NCBI RefSeq assembly: GCF_031456545.1
Contig: NZ_JAVDUV010000001.1
Coordinates: 2,666,001 to 2,730,000, forward strand
DNA length: 64,000 nucleotides
Direction of reading: 5' to 3'
DNA from: Agromyces sp. 3263
Lineage (GTDB): Bacteria; Actinomycetota; Actinomycetes; Actinomycetales; Microbacteriaceae
Of the stretch, positions 28,455 to 37,880 are shown piece after piece. Made by a program: the position numbers and the translations under genes. Position 1 is the stretch's first letter. Each line of letters begins with the position of its first letter. Below the pieces are notes generated by a model. It made no database searches and had not been told where the DNA came from. It saw nothing but the letters and a program-made list of their open reading frames with translations.

Positions 28455-29756
28455 ATGAGACGCACGACGATCGCCCTGCTGGCTGCCCTCGAGGCATCCG
28501 TCGCAGCGCTCATCTGCCTCGGCATCGCGGTCGTTCCGCTCATGCTGCTGTGGGCCGTGCACTTCGGCCTGGCCGTCGACGCGGCGGTCTTCCTCCGCGC
28601 GGCAGGCGACATCTGGCTGCTCGGTCATGGCGTCGACCTCGTCGCGCAGCTCGACCCGGTGACGGCCGGGCGCATCGCGCTGCCGGGGGTCGGCGACCCG
28701 TTCCCCATCACCATCGCGCTGCTCGGGTTCGCGCTGCTCACGGTCGCAGCGGGCCGGCGCATCGGTCGACGCTCGGCGGCCGGCGGGCACTCGTTCAGCG
28801 GCGGCCTCGCGGCGGTCGTCGTCTACGGCCTTGCCGGCGTCATCCTCGCCCTCACGACCGGGGTCGACGCCGCGCGGGCCGACCCGTGGCAGGCCGGGCT
28901 CCTGCCGGCGTTCGTCGTGGCCCTCGGCGTCGTGATCGGCGCCGTCGGCGAGGTGCTGCAGTCGCCGTCGGGGGCACCGGATGCCGCGACGGGCGTGGTG
29001 CGCCGACTGCTCGAACGGCTGCCGCTCGGGCTCGTCGCGGGGGCGCGCGCGTCGGTGCGCGTCGGGGCCGGCGCCGCGTTCGGAGTGCTGGCCGTCGCGG
29101 GCGTGCTGGTCGCCGTGCTCATCGCTCTCGACTACGCCACCATCGCCGGCCTCTACCAGTCGCTCGGCGCCGGCGTCGACGGCGGCATCGCGCTGACCGT
29201 CGCCGAGCTCGCGCTGCTGCCGAACCTCGTCGTGTGGGCGGCATCATGGATGCTCGGGCCCGGATTCGCGATCGGCACCGGCAGCCTGGTCTCCACGGGC
29301 GGCACCCTCCTCGGCCCGGTGCCCGGCGTGCCCGTGCTGGGCGCACTCCCGACGGATGCGCCCGCCCTCGGCGCGATCTGGCTCGTCGTGCCGCTGCTCC
29401 TCGGCTTCGTCGGCGCGTGGCTGGTGTCCACGGGCGACGACGACGACCGCGACGTCCCGGCCGACGCCGCGTGGTGGGCGCCGATCGCGGTGGCGGCGAG
29501 CGCCGCGGCCACGGCCGCGTCGGTGCTCGGCCTGCTGGCCTGGTGGTCGGGTGGCGCTGCGGGGCCCGGCCGGCTCGCCGACGTGGGACCCATGCCGATG
29601 GCCGTGGCCGGGATCGCGGCCGCGACGGTGGGCATCGGTGCGCTCCTCGGCGGGTATGCCGCCAGGCTCCGGAGCGGCGTGGGCGCCACGTCGGCCGGCG
29701 GCGATCCGTCCGGAACCGAGCACGACACCGTACGGGTTGGCGCGTTCGAGCGCTGA
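28455..29756 (+). CDS. PerM-like membrane protein (DUF6350)
   Basis: A 433-residue protein with about ten hydrophobic helices. The features LWAVHFGLAVDAAVFLRAAGDIWLLGHG, DPFPITIALLGFALLT, ELALLPNLVVWAASWMLGPGFAIG and the GTLLGPVPGVPVLGALP segment match the actinobacterial DUF6350/PerM family. In Mycobacterium tuberculosis the homologue Rv0955 lies directly upstream of purN and purH and is linked to cell division and persistence in infection; here an APC permease gene is inserted between. ATG at 28455 has GGAGGA just before it, and TAGGCT at 28440-28445 is a likely -10 box, giving a very short leader. Confidence 0.85.
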   Translation: MRRTTIALLAALEASVAALICLGIAVVPLMLLWAVHFGLAVDAAVFLRAAGDIWLLGHGVDLVAQLDPVTAGRIALPGVGDPFPITIALLGFALLTVAAGRRIGRRSAAGGHSFSGGLAAVVVYGLAGVILALTTGVDAARADPWQAGLLPAFVVALGVVIGAVGEVLQSPSGAPDAATGVVRRLLERLPLGLVAGARASVRVGAGAAFGVLAVAGVLVAVLIALDYATIAGLYQSLGAGVDGGIALTVAELALLPNLVVWAASWMLGPGFAIGTGSLVSTGGTLLGPVPGVPVLGALPTDAPALGAIWLVVPLLLGFVGAWLVSTGDDDDRDVPADAAWWAPIAVAASAAATAASVLGLLAWWSGGAAGPGRLADVGPMPMAVAGIAAATVGIGALLGGYAARLRSGVGATSAGGDPSGTEHDTVRVGAFER

Positions 29757-29824
29757 CCGGCGCGGGTGGTCGCGGCCCGGTGCTAGCGTGCTCACGACGT
29801 GACGGCGTGACGAAGGAGTTCCGG

Positions 29825-31375
29825 ATGTCGGCTTCCAAGGCGCAGGACGTGCCGCCCGCTCCGGGCCAGGGCAAGGGCCTCGCTGCCGGAACGCTGGGCC
29901 TGTGGGGATCGACGGTCATCGGCCTCGCCTCCACGGCGCCGGTCTACTCCCTCGCGGCGACGCTCGGATTCGTCGTGCTCACCGTCGGCGAGCAGGCGCC
30001 GATCGCGTTCATCATCGCGTTCGTCCCGATGCTGCTCATCGCCTTCGCCTACCGCGAGCTCAACCACGACGTGCCCGACTGCGGCACGACGTTCACGTGG
30101 GCCACCAAGGCGTTCGGCCCCTGGGTCGGCTGGATGGGCGGCTGGGGCGTCGCGGTCGCCGGCACGGTGGTGCTCGCGAACCTCGCCCAGATCGGCGGCA
30201 TCTACTTCTGGCTGCTCGTGGCGCCCGACCTCGCCGAGAACGTGTTCGTGGTGACGCTCACGGGAGTCGTGTTCATCGCGCTGATGAGCTGGATCAGCTG
30301 GCGCGGGCTCGAGATCGGCGAGCGGATGCAGAACGTGCTGCTCGGCGTGCAGTACCTCGCGCTGGCCCTGTTCGTGCTGTTCGCCGTGTGGAGCGTCCTC
30401 GACGGCACGGCGCCCGAGGGCTCCACGACGCCGCAGCTCAGCTGGTTCGACCCGTTCGCGTTCGGGTCGTTCGACGCGTTCGTCGAGTCGGTGCTGCTGG
30501 CGCTCTTCATCTACTGGGGCTGGGACACCTGCCTCGCGCTCAACGAGGAGACGAAGGACCCGAAGCGCATCCCCGGTCGTGCGGCCGTGCTCACGACGCT
30601 CATCCTGCTCGTGACCTACGTCGGCGTCACGGTCGCCGCGATGTCGTACGCGGGGCTCGGCGAGGCGGGGCTGGGGCTCGGCAACGAGGGCAACGCCGAC
30701 GACGTCTTCTTCGCCCTCAAGGACGCGCTGTTCGGGCCGTGGGCCTGGCTGCTGGTGGTCGCCGTCATGATCTCGGCGGTCTCGTCGACGCAGACGACGA
30801 TCCTCCCGACCGCCCGCGGCACGCTCGCGATGGCCGTGTACCGGGCGCTGCCGAAGCGGTTCGCCACGGTGCATCCGCGATACCGCACCCCGTCGTTCTC
30901 GACCCTGCTCATGGGCTTCGTGGCGATCGTCTTCTACGTCGGCATGACCCTCATCAGCGACAACATCCTGCAGGACACGGTGCTCTCGCTCGGCCTCGCG
31001 ATCGCCTTCTACTACGCCATCACGGGGTTCGCCTGCGTCTGGTACTTCCGCGCCACCCTGTTCGAGTCGTGGCGGAACTTCTGGTACCGCCTCGTGTTCC
31101 CCCTGCTGGGTGCGCTGCTGCTCGCCGGCGCGTTCGTGTACTCGGCGGTCGACATGCTCGATCCCGACTACGGCTACACGGTGCTGCTCGGCGTCGGCGG
31201 CGTCTTCGTCGTCGGGGTCGGGTCGTTGCTGCTCGGCGCCGTGCTGATGGTGGTGTGGTCGTTCTTCGCCGAGGCGAAGCCGTTCTTCCGGGGCGAGTCG
31301 CTCAATCGCGAGACCGAGGTGCTGGTGCCCGACGACGAGCTGGTGGTCCCGCGCTCGATCGACGGCGGCGTCTGA
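29825..31375 (+). CDS. APC superfamily amino-acid permease
   Basis: A 516-residue transporter with about 12 membrane helices. It begins GLAAGTLGLWGSTVIGLASTAPVYSLAA, the helix 1 region of APC permeases. It also has YRELNHDVPDCGTTFTWATKAFGPWVGWMGGW and WGWDTCLALNEETKDPKRIPGRA, where the glutamates and the P-R-P-like turn are typical. Substrate is probably an amino acid or polyamine but is not determinable. ATG at 29825 follows AAGGAG with good spacing; TAGCGT at about 29783 may be its -10. It lies between perM and purN, an insertion relative to the mycobacterial order. Confidence 0.9.
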   Translation: MSASKAQDVPPAPGQGKGLAAGTLGLWGSTVIGLASTAPVYSLAATLGFVVLTVGEQAPIAFIIAFVPMLLIAFAYRELNHDVPDCGTTFTWATKAFGPWVGWMGGWGVAVAGTVVLANLAQIGGIYFWLLVAPDLAENVFVVTLTGVVFIALMSWISWRGLEIGERMQNVLLGVQYLALALFVLFAVWSVLDGTAPEGSTTPQLSWFDPFAFGSFDAFVESVLLALFIYWGWDTCLALNEETKDPKRIPGRAAVLTTLILLVTYVGVTVAAMSYAGLGEAGLGLGNEGNADDVFFALKDALFGPWAWLLVVAVMISAVSSTQTTILPTARGTLAMAVYRALPKRFATVHPRYRTPSFSTLLMGFVAIVFYVGMTLISDNILQDTVLSLGLAIAFYYAITGFACVWYFRATLFESWRNFWYRLVFPLLGALLLAGAFVYSAVDMLDPDYGYTVLLGVGGVFVVGVGSLLLGAVLMVVWSFFAEAKPFFRGESLNRETEVLVPDDELVVPRSIDGGV

Positions 31376-31438
31376 GCCCGACGGCAGAGGGGGGCGCGCG
31401 GAGTCGCCGTCTGGAGCCCGGCGGTGACCGCTGAGCGA

Positions 31439-31464
31439 CGGATGCCTCGCGCGGTGCGCATCCG
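31439..31464. terminator. inverted repeat CGGATGC / GCATCCG before purN
   Basis: Seven-base arms at 31439-31445 and 31458-31464 with a 12-base loop, between the APC permease and purN. It ends ten bases before the purN -10 box. Possible terminator for the permease gene. Confidence 0.5.
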
Positions 31465-31485
31465 AGCAGCCGGTAGGCTCGAGGG

Positions 31486-32079
31486 GTGCAGAAGCTCGTC
31501 GTGCTCATCTCGGGCACTGGCTCGAACCTCCGTGCCCTCCTCGAAGCCTCCGAAGACGCCGAGTTCCCGGCGCGGGTCGTCGCCATCGGGGCCGACCGCG
31601 AGGCCGACGGGCTCGTGCTCGGCGAGGAGTTCGGCATCCCCACCTTCACCGTCCCGTACACGGCGTATCCCGACCGCGACGCATGGGGTGACGCGCTCAT
31701 CGAGCAGGTGCGCCAGTGGGAGCCCGACCTCGTGATCCTGTCGGGGCTCATGCGCCTCGTGCCGGCCGGCGTGGTCGACGCCTTCTCGCCGTACCTCATC
31801 AACACGCACCCGGCCTACCTCCCCGAGTTCCCCGGCGCGCACGGCGTGCGCGACGCGCTCGCGGCCGGGGTCGACCAGACCGGGGCCAGCCTCATCGTCG
31901 TCGACAACTCCGTCGACGGCGGCCCCATCATCGCGCAGGAGCGCGTGCCGGTGCTGCCGGGCGACACCGAGTCGACCCTGCACGACCGCATCAAGCCCGT
32001 CGAACGTCGCCTGCTCATCCAGGCCGTGCTCGACATCGCCAACTCGCACATCGACCTGAAGGAGCTCACCGCATCATGA
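31486..32079 (+). CDS. purN: phosphoribosylglycinamide formyltransferase
   Basis: A 197-residue enzyme transferring formyl from 10-formyltetrahydrofolate to GAR in purine synthesis. It shows [15 protein letters not shown] at the N-terminus, LSGLMRLV, the catalytic [16 protein letters not shown] (Asn and His), and [15 protein letters not shown] with the catalytic Asp. Length is normal. The GTG at 31486 has TAGGCT (31474-31479) exactly six bases upstream, so it is probably leaderless. The stop overlaps purH by four bases (ATGA). Confidence 0.97.
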   Translation: MQKLVVLISGTGSNLRALLEASEDAEFPARVVAIGADREADGLVLGEEFGIPTFTVPYTAYPDRDAWGDALIEQVRQWEPDLVILSGLMRLVPAGVVDAFSPYLINTHPAYLPEFPGAHGVRDALAAGVDQTGASLIVVDNSVDGGPIIAQERVPVLPGDTESTLHDRIKPVERRLLIQAVLDIANSHIDLKELTAS

Positions 32080-33686
32080 GCGGAGCCAGCATCGACCCGG
32101 GCCTCTACCGCCACCGCGACGTCGTCCCCGTGCGCCGCGCGCTGATCGCGGTGAGCGACAAGCGCGGGCTCGTAGAGCTCGCCGGCGCCCTCGTGGCGGC
32201 AGGCGTCGAGATCGTGTCCACCGGCGGCACCTCCAAGGCCATTGCCGATGCGGGACTGCCGGTCACGCAGGTCGCCGAGGTGACCGGCTACCCCGAGCAC
32301 CTCGACGGACGGGTGCGCACGCTGCACCCCGCCGTGCACTCGGGCCTCCTCGCCGACCTGCGCCTCGAGCACCACGAGACGGAGCTCGCCGAACTCGCCA
32401 TCGAGCCGTTCGAACTCGTCGTCGTGAACCTCTACCCGTTCGCCGAGACGGTCGCGGCGGGCGCCGAGCCCGACGCCGTGGTCGAGCAGATCGACATCGG
32501 CGGGCCCGCGATGGTACGTGCGTCGGCGAAGAATCACGCGAACGTCGCCGTGGTGGTGTCGCCCGACCGGTACGACGAGATCGTCGCCGCCGTGCAGGCC
32601 GGCGGCACGACGCTCGCGCAGCGCACGGTCCTCGCACGCGAGGCGTTCCGGCACACGGCCTCCTACGACATCGCGGTCGCGTCGTGGATCGGCAGCGTCG
32701 TCGCTCCCGACCAGCCCGCCGAGGAATCGCCCTTCCCCGCCTGGGTCGCCGGCAGCTGGACGAAGGACGCCGACCTCCGATACGGCGAGAACTCGCACCA
32801 GCGGGCAGCGCTCTACGCATCCCAGGGCGGCCGGCCGGGCATCGCGCAGGCCGCGCAGCTGCACGGCAAGGAGATGTCGTACAACAACTACGTCGACGCG
32901 GATGCCGCGGTACGGGCCGCGTTCGACTTCGACGAGCCCGCCGTGGCGATCATCAAGCACGCGAACCCGTGCGGCATCGCCGTGGCGTCGGCCGGGGCAT
33001 CCGACCCCATCGCCGACGCCCACCGGCGCGCCCACGAGTGCGATCCGGTGTCGGCGTTCGGTGGCGTGATCGCCGCGAATCGCATCGTCACGCGTGCGAT
33101 GGCCGAGACGGTGTCGGGCATCTTCACTGAGGTGCTCGTCGCCCCCGCGTTCGAGGGCGAGGCGCTCGAGCTGCTCACGCAGAAGAAGAACATCCGGCTG
33201 CTCACCCTGCCCGAGGGGTTCACGCCCACCGCGGTGGAACTCCGGCAGGTCTCGGGCGGCATGCTCCTGCAGCAGGCCGACCGGCACTTCGCCGCTGCGT
33301 CGGAGTGGACCCTCGCCGCGGGCGAACCCGCCGGCGACGCCACCCTCGCCGACCTCGAGTTCGCGTGGCGGGCCTGCCGTGCCGTGAAGTCCAACGCGAT
33401 CCTGCTCGCGTCGGGAGGTGCGTCGGTCGGCGTCGGCATGGGCCAGGTCAACCGCGTCGACTCGTGCCGGCTCGCGGTCGAGCGGGCGGGGGAGCGCGCC
33501 GCGGGGTCGGTCGCGGCATCCGATGCCTTCTTCCCCTTCGCCGACGGACTGCAGATCCTGCTCGACGCGGGCGTGCGCGCGGTGGTGCAGCCGGGCGGCT
33601 CCGTTCGCGATGAGGAGGTCGTCGAGGCGGCCCGCGCGGCCGGCGTCACGATGTACTTCACCGGCGAGCGGCACTTCTTCCACTGA
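32076..33686 (+). CDS. purH: bifunctional AICAR transformylase / IMP cyclohydrolase
   Basis: A 536-residue enzyme that makes the last two steps to IMP. The N-terminal MGS-like cyclohydrolase domain (about 1-200) includes [27 protein letters not shown] and [12 protein letters not shown]. The transformylase domain follows with [36 protein letters not shown] and the final [14 protein letters not shown] at 32076 is inside the purN stop (ATGA), so the two are translated from one message. The IMP produced feeds the gua genes at the left of the window. Confidence 0.98.
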   Translation: MSGASIDPGLYRHRDVVPVRRALIAVSDKRGLVELAGALVAAGVEIVSTGGTSKAIADAGLPVTQVAEVTGYPEHLDGRVRTLHPAVHSGLLADLRLEHHETELAELAIEPFELVVVNLYPFAETVAAGAEPDAVVEQIDIGGPAMVRASAKNHANVAVVVSPDRYDEIVAAVQAGGTTLAQRTVLAREAFRHTASYDIAVASWIGSVVAPDQPAEESPFPAWVAGSWTKDADLRYGENSHQRAALYASQGGRPGIAQAAQLHGKEMSYNNYVDADAAVRAAFDFDEPAVAIIKHANPCGIAVASAGASDPIADAHRRAHECDPVSAFGGVIAANRIVTRAMAETVSGIFTEVLVAPAFEGEALELLTQKKNIRLLTLPEGFTPTAVELRQVSGGMLLQQADRHFAAASEWTLAAGEPAGDATLADLEFAWRACRAVKSNAILLASGGASVGVGMGQVNRVDSCRLAVERAGERAAGSVAASDAFFPFADGLQILLDAGVRAVVQPGGSVRDEEVVEAARAAGVTMYFTGERHFFH

Positions 33687-33697
33687 GCCGTGCGGCT

Positions 33698-33719
33698 GGC
33701 GGATGCCGCGGCATCCGCC
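33698..33719. terminator. perfect palindrome of GGATGCC type after purH
   Basis: A 22-base perfect palindrome begins 12 bases after the purH stop; its left half is GGCGGATGCCG and the right half is the exact complement. As RNA it folds into a strong hairpin. Likely purH terminator. Confidence 0.65.
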
Positions 33720-33812
33720 CGCCGGCGACGGCGGTACCCTTGAGGTGAGCGGCGCTCAGAAGGCGCCCACCACCGTTCCGCCCACGAAGCGGATGAACAA
33801 GGAGAACGATCG

Positions 33813-34910
33813 ATGACGATCACCCACGCCCCGGCCAAGCCCGCCGCCGAGGTCAGCGCAGCACTTCCCACCGAGGCTCCCGAGCACGAGCGGGTCCTCA
33901 TCACCCGCGGCCCGCGTTCGGGCCTCACCATCGTCGTCGCCGTGCACTCGACGCGACTCGGCCAGGCGCTCGGCGGCGCCCGCCTCTGGCGCTACGGCCA
34001 CTGGACCGACGCCCTCGCCGATGCCCTGCGGCTCTCGCAGGCGATGACCATGAAGAACTCCGCGGCCGGCCTCGCGCGCGGCGGCGGCAAGTCGGTCGTG
34101 TGCATCCCCGCCGGCGTCACGCTCGACGAGCGCACCACCCGCGACGCGATGCTCGACCTCGGCGACGCCGTCGAGTCGCTCGGCGGCGCCTACATGACCG
34201 CGGAGGACGTCGGCACCAGTGCCGAGCTCATGGCCGTCGTGCACGAGCGCACCGAGCACGTGTGCGGCCTCCCGCCCGAGCAGGGCGGTGTCGGCGAGCC
34301 CGCGGATGCCACCGCCGCCGGCGTGCACGCATCCATCCTCGCCACCCTCGACCACGTCTTCGGCTCGCCCGAGGTAGCCGGACGCCACTTCGTCGTCGCC
34401 GGTCTCGGCCAGGTCGGCGGTCGTCTCGCCCGCAGCCTCGCCGCCGCCGGTGCGCGCCTCACCGTGACGGATGTCGCGGAGTCCAAGCGCGCGCTCGCCG
34501 ACGAGCTCGGCGACGCCGCCTGGGTCGAGCCCCACGAGGCGCACCTCGTCGAGGCCGACGTGTTCGTTCCCTGCGGGCTCGGCGGCGTGCTCACGCACGA
34601 GGTCGTGGAGTCGCTGCGAGTCCGCGCCGTGGTGGGCGCGGCCAACAACCAGCTCGCCTCGCGCGACGTCGCCGGCCTCCTCACCGAGCGCGGCATCGTG
34701 TGGGCGCCCGACTTCGTGGTGAACGCCGGCGGCGTCATCTACCTCGACGTCGCGAGCGAGCCCGGCGCCGACCAGGCCGCCCTCGACGCGCGGATCGCGG
34801 GCATCGGCGACACCGTGGCCTCCGTGCTGCGCTCGGCCGACGAGCACGGCACCACCACCCTCGCGGCTGCCGAGCGGCTCGCGCGGGCACGCCTCGACGC
34901 CGCGCGCTGA
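33813..34910 (+). CDS. Glu/Leu/Phe/Val dehydrogenase family protein
   Basis: A 365-residue amino-acid dehydrogenase of the leucine/phenylalanine/valine type. Seen are the substrate and catalytic lysines Lys81 and Lys93 in MTMKNSAAGLARGGGKS, the TAEDVGTS segment, the NAD-binding GLGQVGGRLARSLAAAGARLTVTDV, and GAANNQLAS plus WAPDFVVNAGGVI. Such enzymes reversibly deaminate branched-chain or aromatic amino acids to 2-oxo acids with NAD+. Length fits leucine dehydrogenase (about 360), not glutamate dehydrogenase (about 410-450). ATG at 33813 follows AAGGAGAACG; TACCCT near 33735 is a possible -10. Confidence 0.9.
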   Translation: MTITHAPAKPAAEVSAALPTEAPEHERVLITRGPRSGLTIVVAVHSTRLGQALGGARLWRYGHWTDALADALRLSQAMTMKNSAAGLARGGGKSVVCIPAGVTLDERTTRDAMLDLGDAVESLGGAYMTAEDVGTSAELMAVVHERTEHVCGLPPEQGGVGEPADATAAGVHASILATLDHVFGSPEVAGRHFVVAGLGQVGGRLARSLAAAGARLTVTDVAESKRALADELGDAAWVEPHEAHLVEADVFVPCGLGGVLTHEVVESLRVRAVVGAANNQLASRDVAGLLTERGIVWAPDFVVNAGGVIYLDVASEPGADQAALDARIAGIGDTVASVLRSADEHGTTTLAAAERLARARLDAAR

Positions 34911-34940
34911 GGGGCCGGCACCGGCCGATAGGCTCGTGCC

Positions 34941-36197
34941 ATGACGTCCCCCGCCGCCACGCCCACGCCCGCCCCTGCCCGGTACAGGCCGGCCCCGACG
35001 AGGGGCCGGCGGGTGCTGGCGGTGCTGGCCTCGTCGGGCGTGGTGGCGGTCGGGGCGATGTTCGTGGCGCTGTTCGCGCTGTTCATCGGCAACGGGCAGT
35101 CGCCCCAGGTGTTCGACCAGCTCTTCGGCCACTTCGCCTTGGCGGCGCTCATCGCGTGGGTGCTGCTCGCCGTGGCGAACGCCGTGGGCGCCACGCGGGC
35201 GTGGTTCCTCGCGCTCATCACCGGCTTCGCTTCCGGCGCGCTGGCCGCGCTCATCGCGACGACGTTCACCGCGACCGCGGCAGGCAATCCGTTCAGCGGG
35301 CCGCTCTTCCTCTTCGTGGTCGGCTCGCTCGTGAGCCTCAACCTGGTCTTCGTCCTCGCCGTGATCGCGGGCGAGGTCTTCCTCGCGCCGAAGGTCTACC
35401 TGGGCATCATGGGATACGCCCCGAGGCGCCCCGCCCGCCGGATGGCGCTCGTGCGCATCCCCGCGTCGAACCTCGACGAGGGCGAGCTGACCCACCGCGA
35501 GCGGCATCCGGTCGACAAGGCCCGCGCCGACGACCAGTGGGACAACTACTGCGCCGCGCTCGTCGCCGAGGGCTGGGAGACGCTCGAGGTCGACGCCGCC
35601 CCCGAGCTGGCCGACTCGGTGTTCGTCGAGGACACGGTGGTGCTCTTCGGCGACCTCGCGATCATCACGAGCCCAGGCGCCGAGTCGCGCCGGTCCGAGG
35701 TCGAGGCGGTCGAGCGCACGGTCGCCACGATTCCCGGCGTCACGGTGCGACGCATCGAGCTGCCCGGCACCCTCGACGGCGGCGACGTGCTGAAGGTTGA
35801 GTCCACCGTGTACGTCGGCGCGTCGACGCGCACGAACGCCGAGGGCATCCGCCAGCTCCGTGCCCTGCTCACCCCGCACGGCTACTCCGTGGTCGCGGTG
35901 CCCGTGACGAAGGCGCTCCACCTGAAGAGCACGATGACCGCGCTGCCCGACGGCACCATCATCGGCGACCCGGCGCTCGTGGACGTGCCGAGCCTCTTCC
36001 CGCGGTTCCTTCCGGTGCCCGAGCCCGAGGGCGTCGCCGTCGTCGAGCTGTCGCCCGAGTCGCTGCTCATGTCGTCGTCGGCCCCGAAGACCGCCGCGAT
36101 GCTCGCCGGCCTGGGCTACCGGGTGGTGACCGTCGAGATCGACGAGTTCGAGAAGCTCGAGGCCGGCGTCACGTGCCTGTCGGTGCGGGTGCGGTAG
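34941..36197 (+). CDS. dimethylargininase (DDAH) fused to an N-terminal membrane domain
   Basis: A 418-residue protein in two parts. Residues about 25-155 hold four hydrophobic helices (SSGVVAVGAMFVALFALFIG through VSLNLVFVLAVIAGEVF). Residues about 165-418 are a guanidine-modifying hydrolase of the DDAH type with SVFVEDTVVLFGDLAIITSPGA, LDGGDVLKV, His327 in ALHLKS and the nucleophile Cys412 in EAGVTCLSVRVR. DDAH hydrolyses methylated arginine to citrulline and methylamines. Usual DDAH is about 250-280 residues and soluble, so the membrane part is the unusual feature. ATG at 34941 has TAGGCT (34929-34934) six bases upstream. The end overlaps the convergent ABC gene by 29 bases. Confidence 0.85.
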   Translation: MTSPAATPTPAPARYRPAPTRGRRVLAVLASSGVVAVGAMFVALFALFIGNGQSPQVFDQLFGHFALAALIAWVLLAVANAVGATRAWFLALITGFASGALAALIATTFTATAAGNPFSGPLFLFVVGSLVSLNLVFVLAVIAGEVFLAPKVYLGIMGYAPRRPARRMALVRIPASNLDEGELTHRERHPVDKARADDQWDNYCAALVAEGWETLEVDAAPELADSVFVEDTVVLFGDLAIITSPGAESRRSEVEAVERTVATIPGVTVRRIELPGTLDGGDVLKVESTVYVGASTRTNAEGIRQLRALLTPHGYSVVAVPVTKALHLKSTMTALPDGTIIGDPALVDVPSLFPRFLPVPEPEGVAVVELSPESLLMSSSAPKTAAMLAGLGYRVVTVEIDEFEKLEAGVTCLSVRVR

Positions 36198-36867
36198 TCG
36201 CCCGCACCCGGCCGTCGTGCAGCTCGAGCACGCGGTCGGCCCGGCGCACGAGCGCCGGGTCGTGGGTGGTCACCACGGCGGCCACGCCGCGTGCGTGCAC
36301 GAGCTCGCCGATGAGGTCCATGACGGTGGCCGCCGTGCCGCTGTCGAGCTGGCCGGTGGGCTCGTCGGCGAGCAGCAGCTGCGGGCGTGCCGCGAGGGCG
36401 CGGGCGATCCCGACGCGCTGCTGCTGACCGCCCGAGAGCTCGTAGGGCCGCTGCGCCGCGTGGCCGGCGAGTCCCACGAGCTCGAGCGACTCCGCCACCC
36501 GCGCGTTCCGCTCGGCGGCGGCCATCCGCTGCAGGCGCAGCGGCACCTCGACGTTCTCGGCGGCGGACAGCACCGGAATGAGCCCGAACGACTGGAACAC
36601 GTAGCCGAGCCGATCCCGGCGTACGGCCGCGAGCTCGTCCTCGCCCAGCGCCGACAGCTCGTCGTCGCCGAGGAGCACGCGCCCGCTCGTCGGCCGGTCG
36701 AGGCCGCCGAGCAGGTTGAGCAGCGTCGTCTTGCCGGCTCCCGACGGCCCGGTCACCACGAGCAGTTCCCCGGGGCGCACCTCGAGCGACACGTCCTGCA
36801 CGGCGTGCACCGCCTCGCCGCGGGTCTCGAACACACGGCTCACCGCCTCGGCGCGAAGCGTCGTCAT
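36169..36867 (-). CDS. ABC transporter ATP-binding protein (MacB/LolD type)
   Basis: A 232-residue ATPase with Walker A GPSGAGKTT at 40-48, Q-loop VFQSFGLIPVL, signature LSGGQQQRVGIARAL, Walker B LLLADEPTGQLD and H-loop TTHD. This is the type VII (MacB/LolD-like) class that works with FtsX-domain permeases rather than classical transport. It is last in a four-gene operon (permease, permease, ATPase, ATPase), each overlapping the next by four bases (ATGA). AGGAGGA precedes the ATG at 36867. Substrate is unknown; antibiotic or lipoprotein handling is typical for the class. Confidence 0.92.
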   Translation of the reverse strand: MTTLRAEAVSRVFETRGEAVHAVQDVSLEVRPGELLVVTGPSGAGKTTLLNLLGGLDRPTSGRVLLGDDELSALGEDELAAVRRDRLGYVFQSFGLIPVLSAAENVEVPLRLQRMAAAERNARVAESLELVGLAGHAAQRPYELSGGQQQRVGIARALAARPQLLLADEPTGQLDSGTAATVMDLIGELVHARGVAAVVTTHDPALVRRADRVLELHDGRVRATTAPAPTGT

Positions 36868-37880
36868 GCGTCCTCCTCCTGGCCCGATGCCGCGTGCCGG
36901 CCGCTTCCCGTGGGTCGGTCCGAGGCGCCGGGGTCGCCGGACGGCGTGGGTTCCTCGCCGACCCGTCGCGGCGCGGCATCCGCCCCCTCGTGGCCCGGCC
37001 AGACCCCGACGTGGTCGGGCTCGAGGGCGAGGCGCACCCGCTCGCGCAGGTCGAGGCGCTGCACGAACTCGTGGGGGAGCTGGAGCCGGCCCACGCGGTC
37101 GAGCACCGCGAACTCCTCGGCGACGTGCTGCTCGGCACCGTGCTCGTCGAGGCGCGTGGAACGCAGCACCTCGGTCGACGTGCGGCCGTCGCGGATCTGC
37201 ACGGTGCGCCGGACGTGGTCGGACACGGTCGGGTCGTGCGTCACGATGAGGGTGGTCACGCCGAGCTCGTCGTTCACGCCGCGCATCGCGTCGAGCACGG
37301 CGGCGGACGTGGCCTCGTCGAGCTCGCCGGTCGGCTCGTCGGCGAGCAGCACGAGCGGGGCGTTCGCGAGGGCCACGGCGATCGCGACGCGCTGCTGCTG
37401 GCCGCCCGACAACTCGCCCGGCCGGCGGTCGCGCGCCTCGCCGACGCCCGTCAGCTCCAAGAGCTCGTCGACGCGACGCGCCCGCTCGGCGCCCCGGTGC
37501 GTGCGGGCGACGTTCATCGCCAGGGCCACGTTCTCGCCGGCGGTGAGGTAGGGAAGCAGGTTGCGCGAGGTCTGCTGCCAGACGAAGCCGACGGTGCGGC
37601 GTTGATAGGCCACCCGCTCGCGCGACCGCATCGAGAGCAGGTCGTGCCCGGCGACGCGGGCGACACCGGCCGTGGCGGTGTCGAGGCCGGAGAGGATCGT
37701 GAGCAGCGTCGACTTGCCCGAACCCGAGGCGCCGACGACGGCGACCATCTCGCCGGCGCCCACGCGCAGGTTGAGTCCCTGCAGGGCCTGCACCTCGACG
37801 CCGTCGGCGGTGAAGATGCGCACGAGGTCGGTGCACAGGATGTGCGGCTCGGCGAGCTGGTCGGCCATGGGGAACATCAT
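36864..37880 (-). CDS. ABC transporter ATP-binding protein with C-terminal AbrB-like domain
   Basis: A 338-residue protein. Residues 10-235 are a MacB/LolD-class ATPase (Walker A GASGSGKST at 50-58, WQQTSRNLLPYL, LSGGQQQRVAIA at 157-168, LLADEPTGELD at 178-188). Beyond the ATPase the chain continues for about 100 residues. Residues about 252-296 (AEEFAVLDRVGRLQLPHEFV and following) read like a SpoVT/AbrB swapped-hairpin domain: an aliphatic-D-x-x-GR-aliphatic-x-LP-x-E strand pair followed by a short helix and an LALEPDHVGVWP strand. The last 40 residues are Pro/Gly-rich. The ATG at 37880 overlaps the permease stop (ATGA) and follows AAGGAGGAGG; the next ATG at 37877 is equally possible. Confidence 0.85.
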   Translation of the reverse strand: MMFPMADQLAEPHILCTDLVRIFTADGVEVQALQGLNLRVGAGEMVAVVGASGSGKSTLLTILSGLDTATAGVARVAGHDLLSMRSRERVAYQRRTVGFVWQQTSRNLLPYLTAGENVALAMNVARTHRGAERARRVDELLELTGVGEARDRRPGELSGGQQQRVAIAVALANAPLVLLADEPTGELDEATSAAVLDAMRGVNDELGVTTLIVTHDPTVSDHVRRTVQIRDGRTSTEVLRSTRLDEHGAEQHVAEEFAVLDRVGRLQLPHEFVQRLDLRERVRLALEPDHVGVWPGHEGADAAPRRVGEEPTPSGDPGASDRPTGSGRHAASGQEEDA

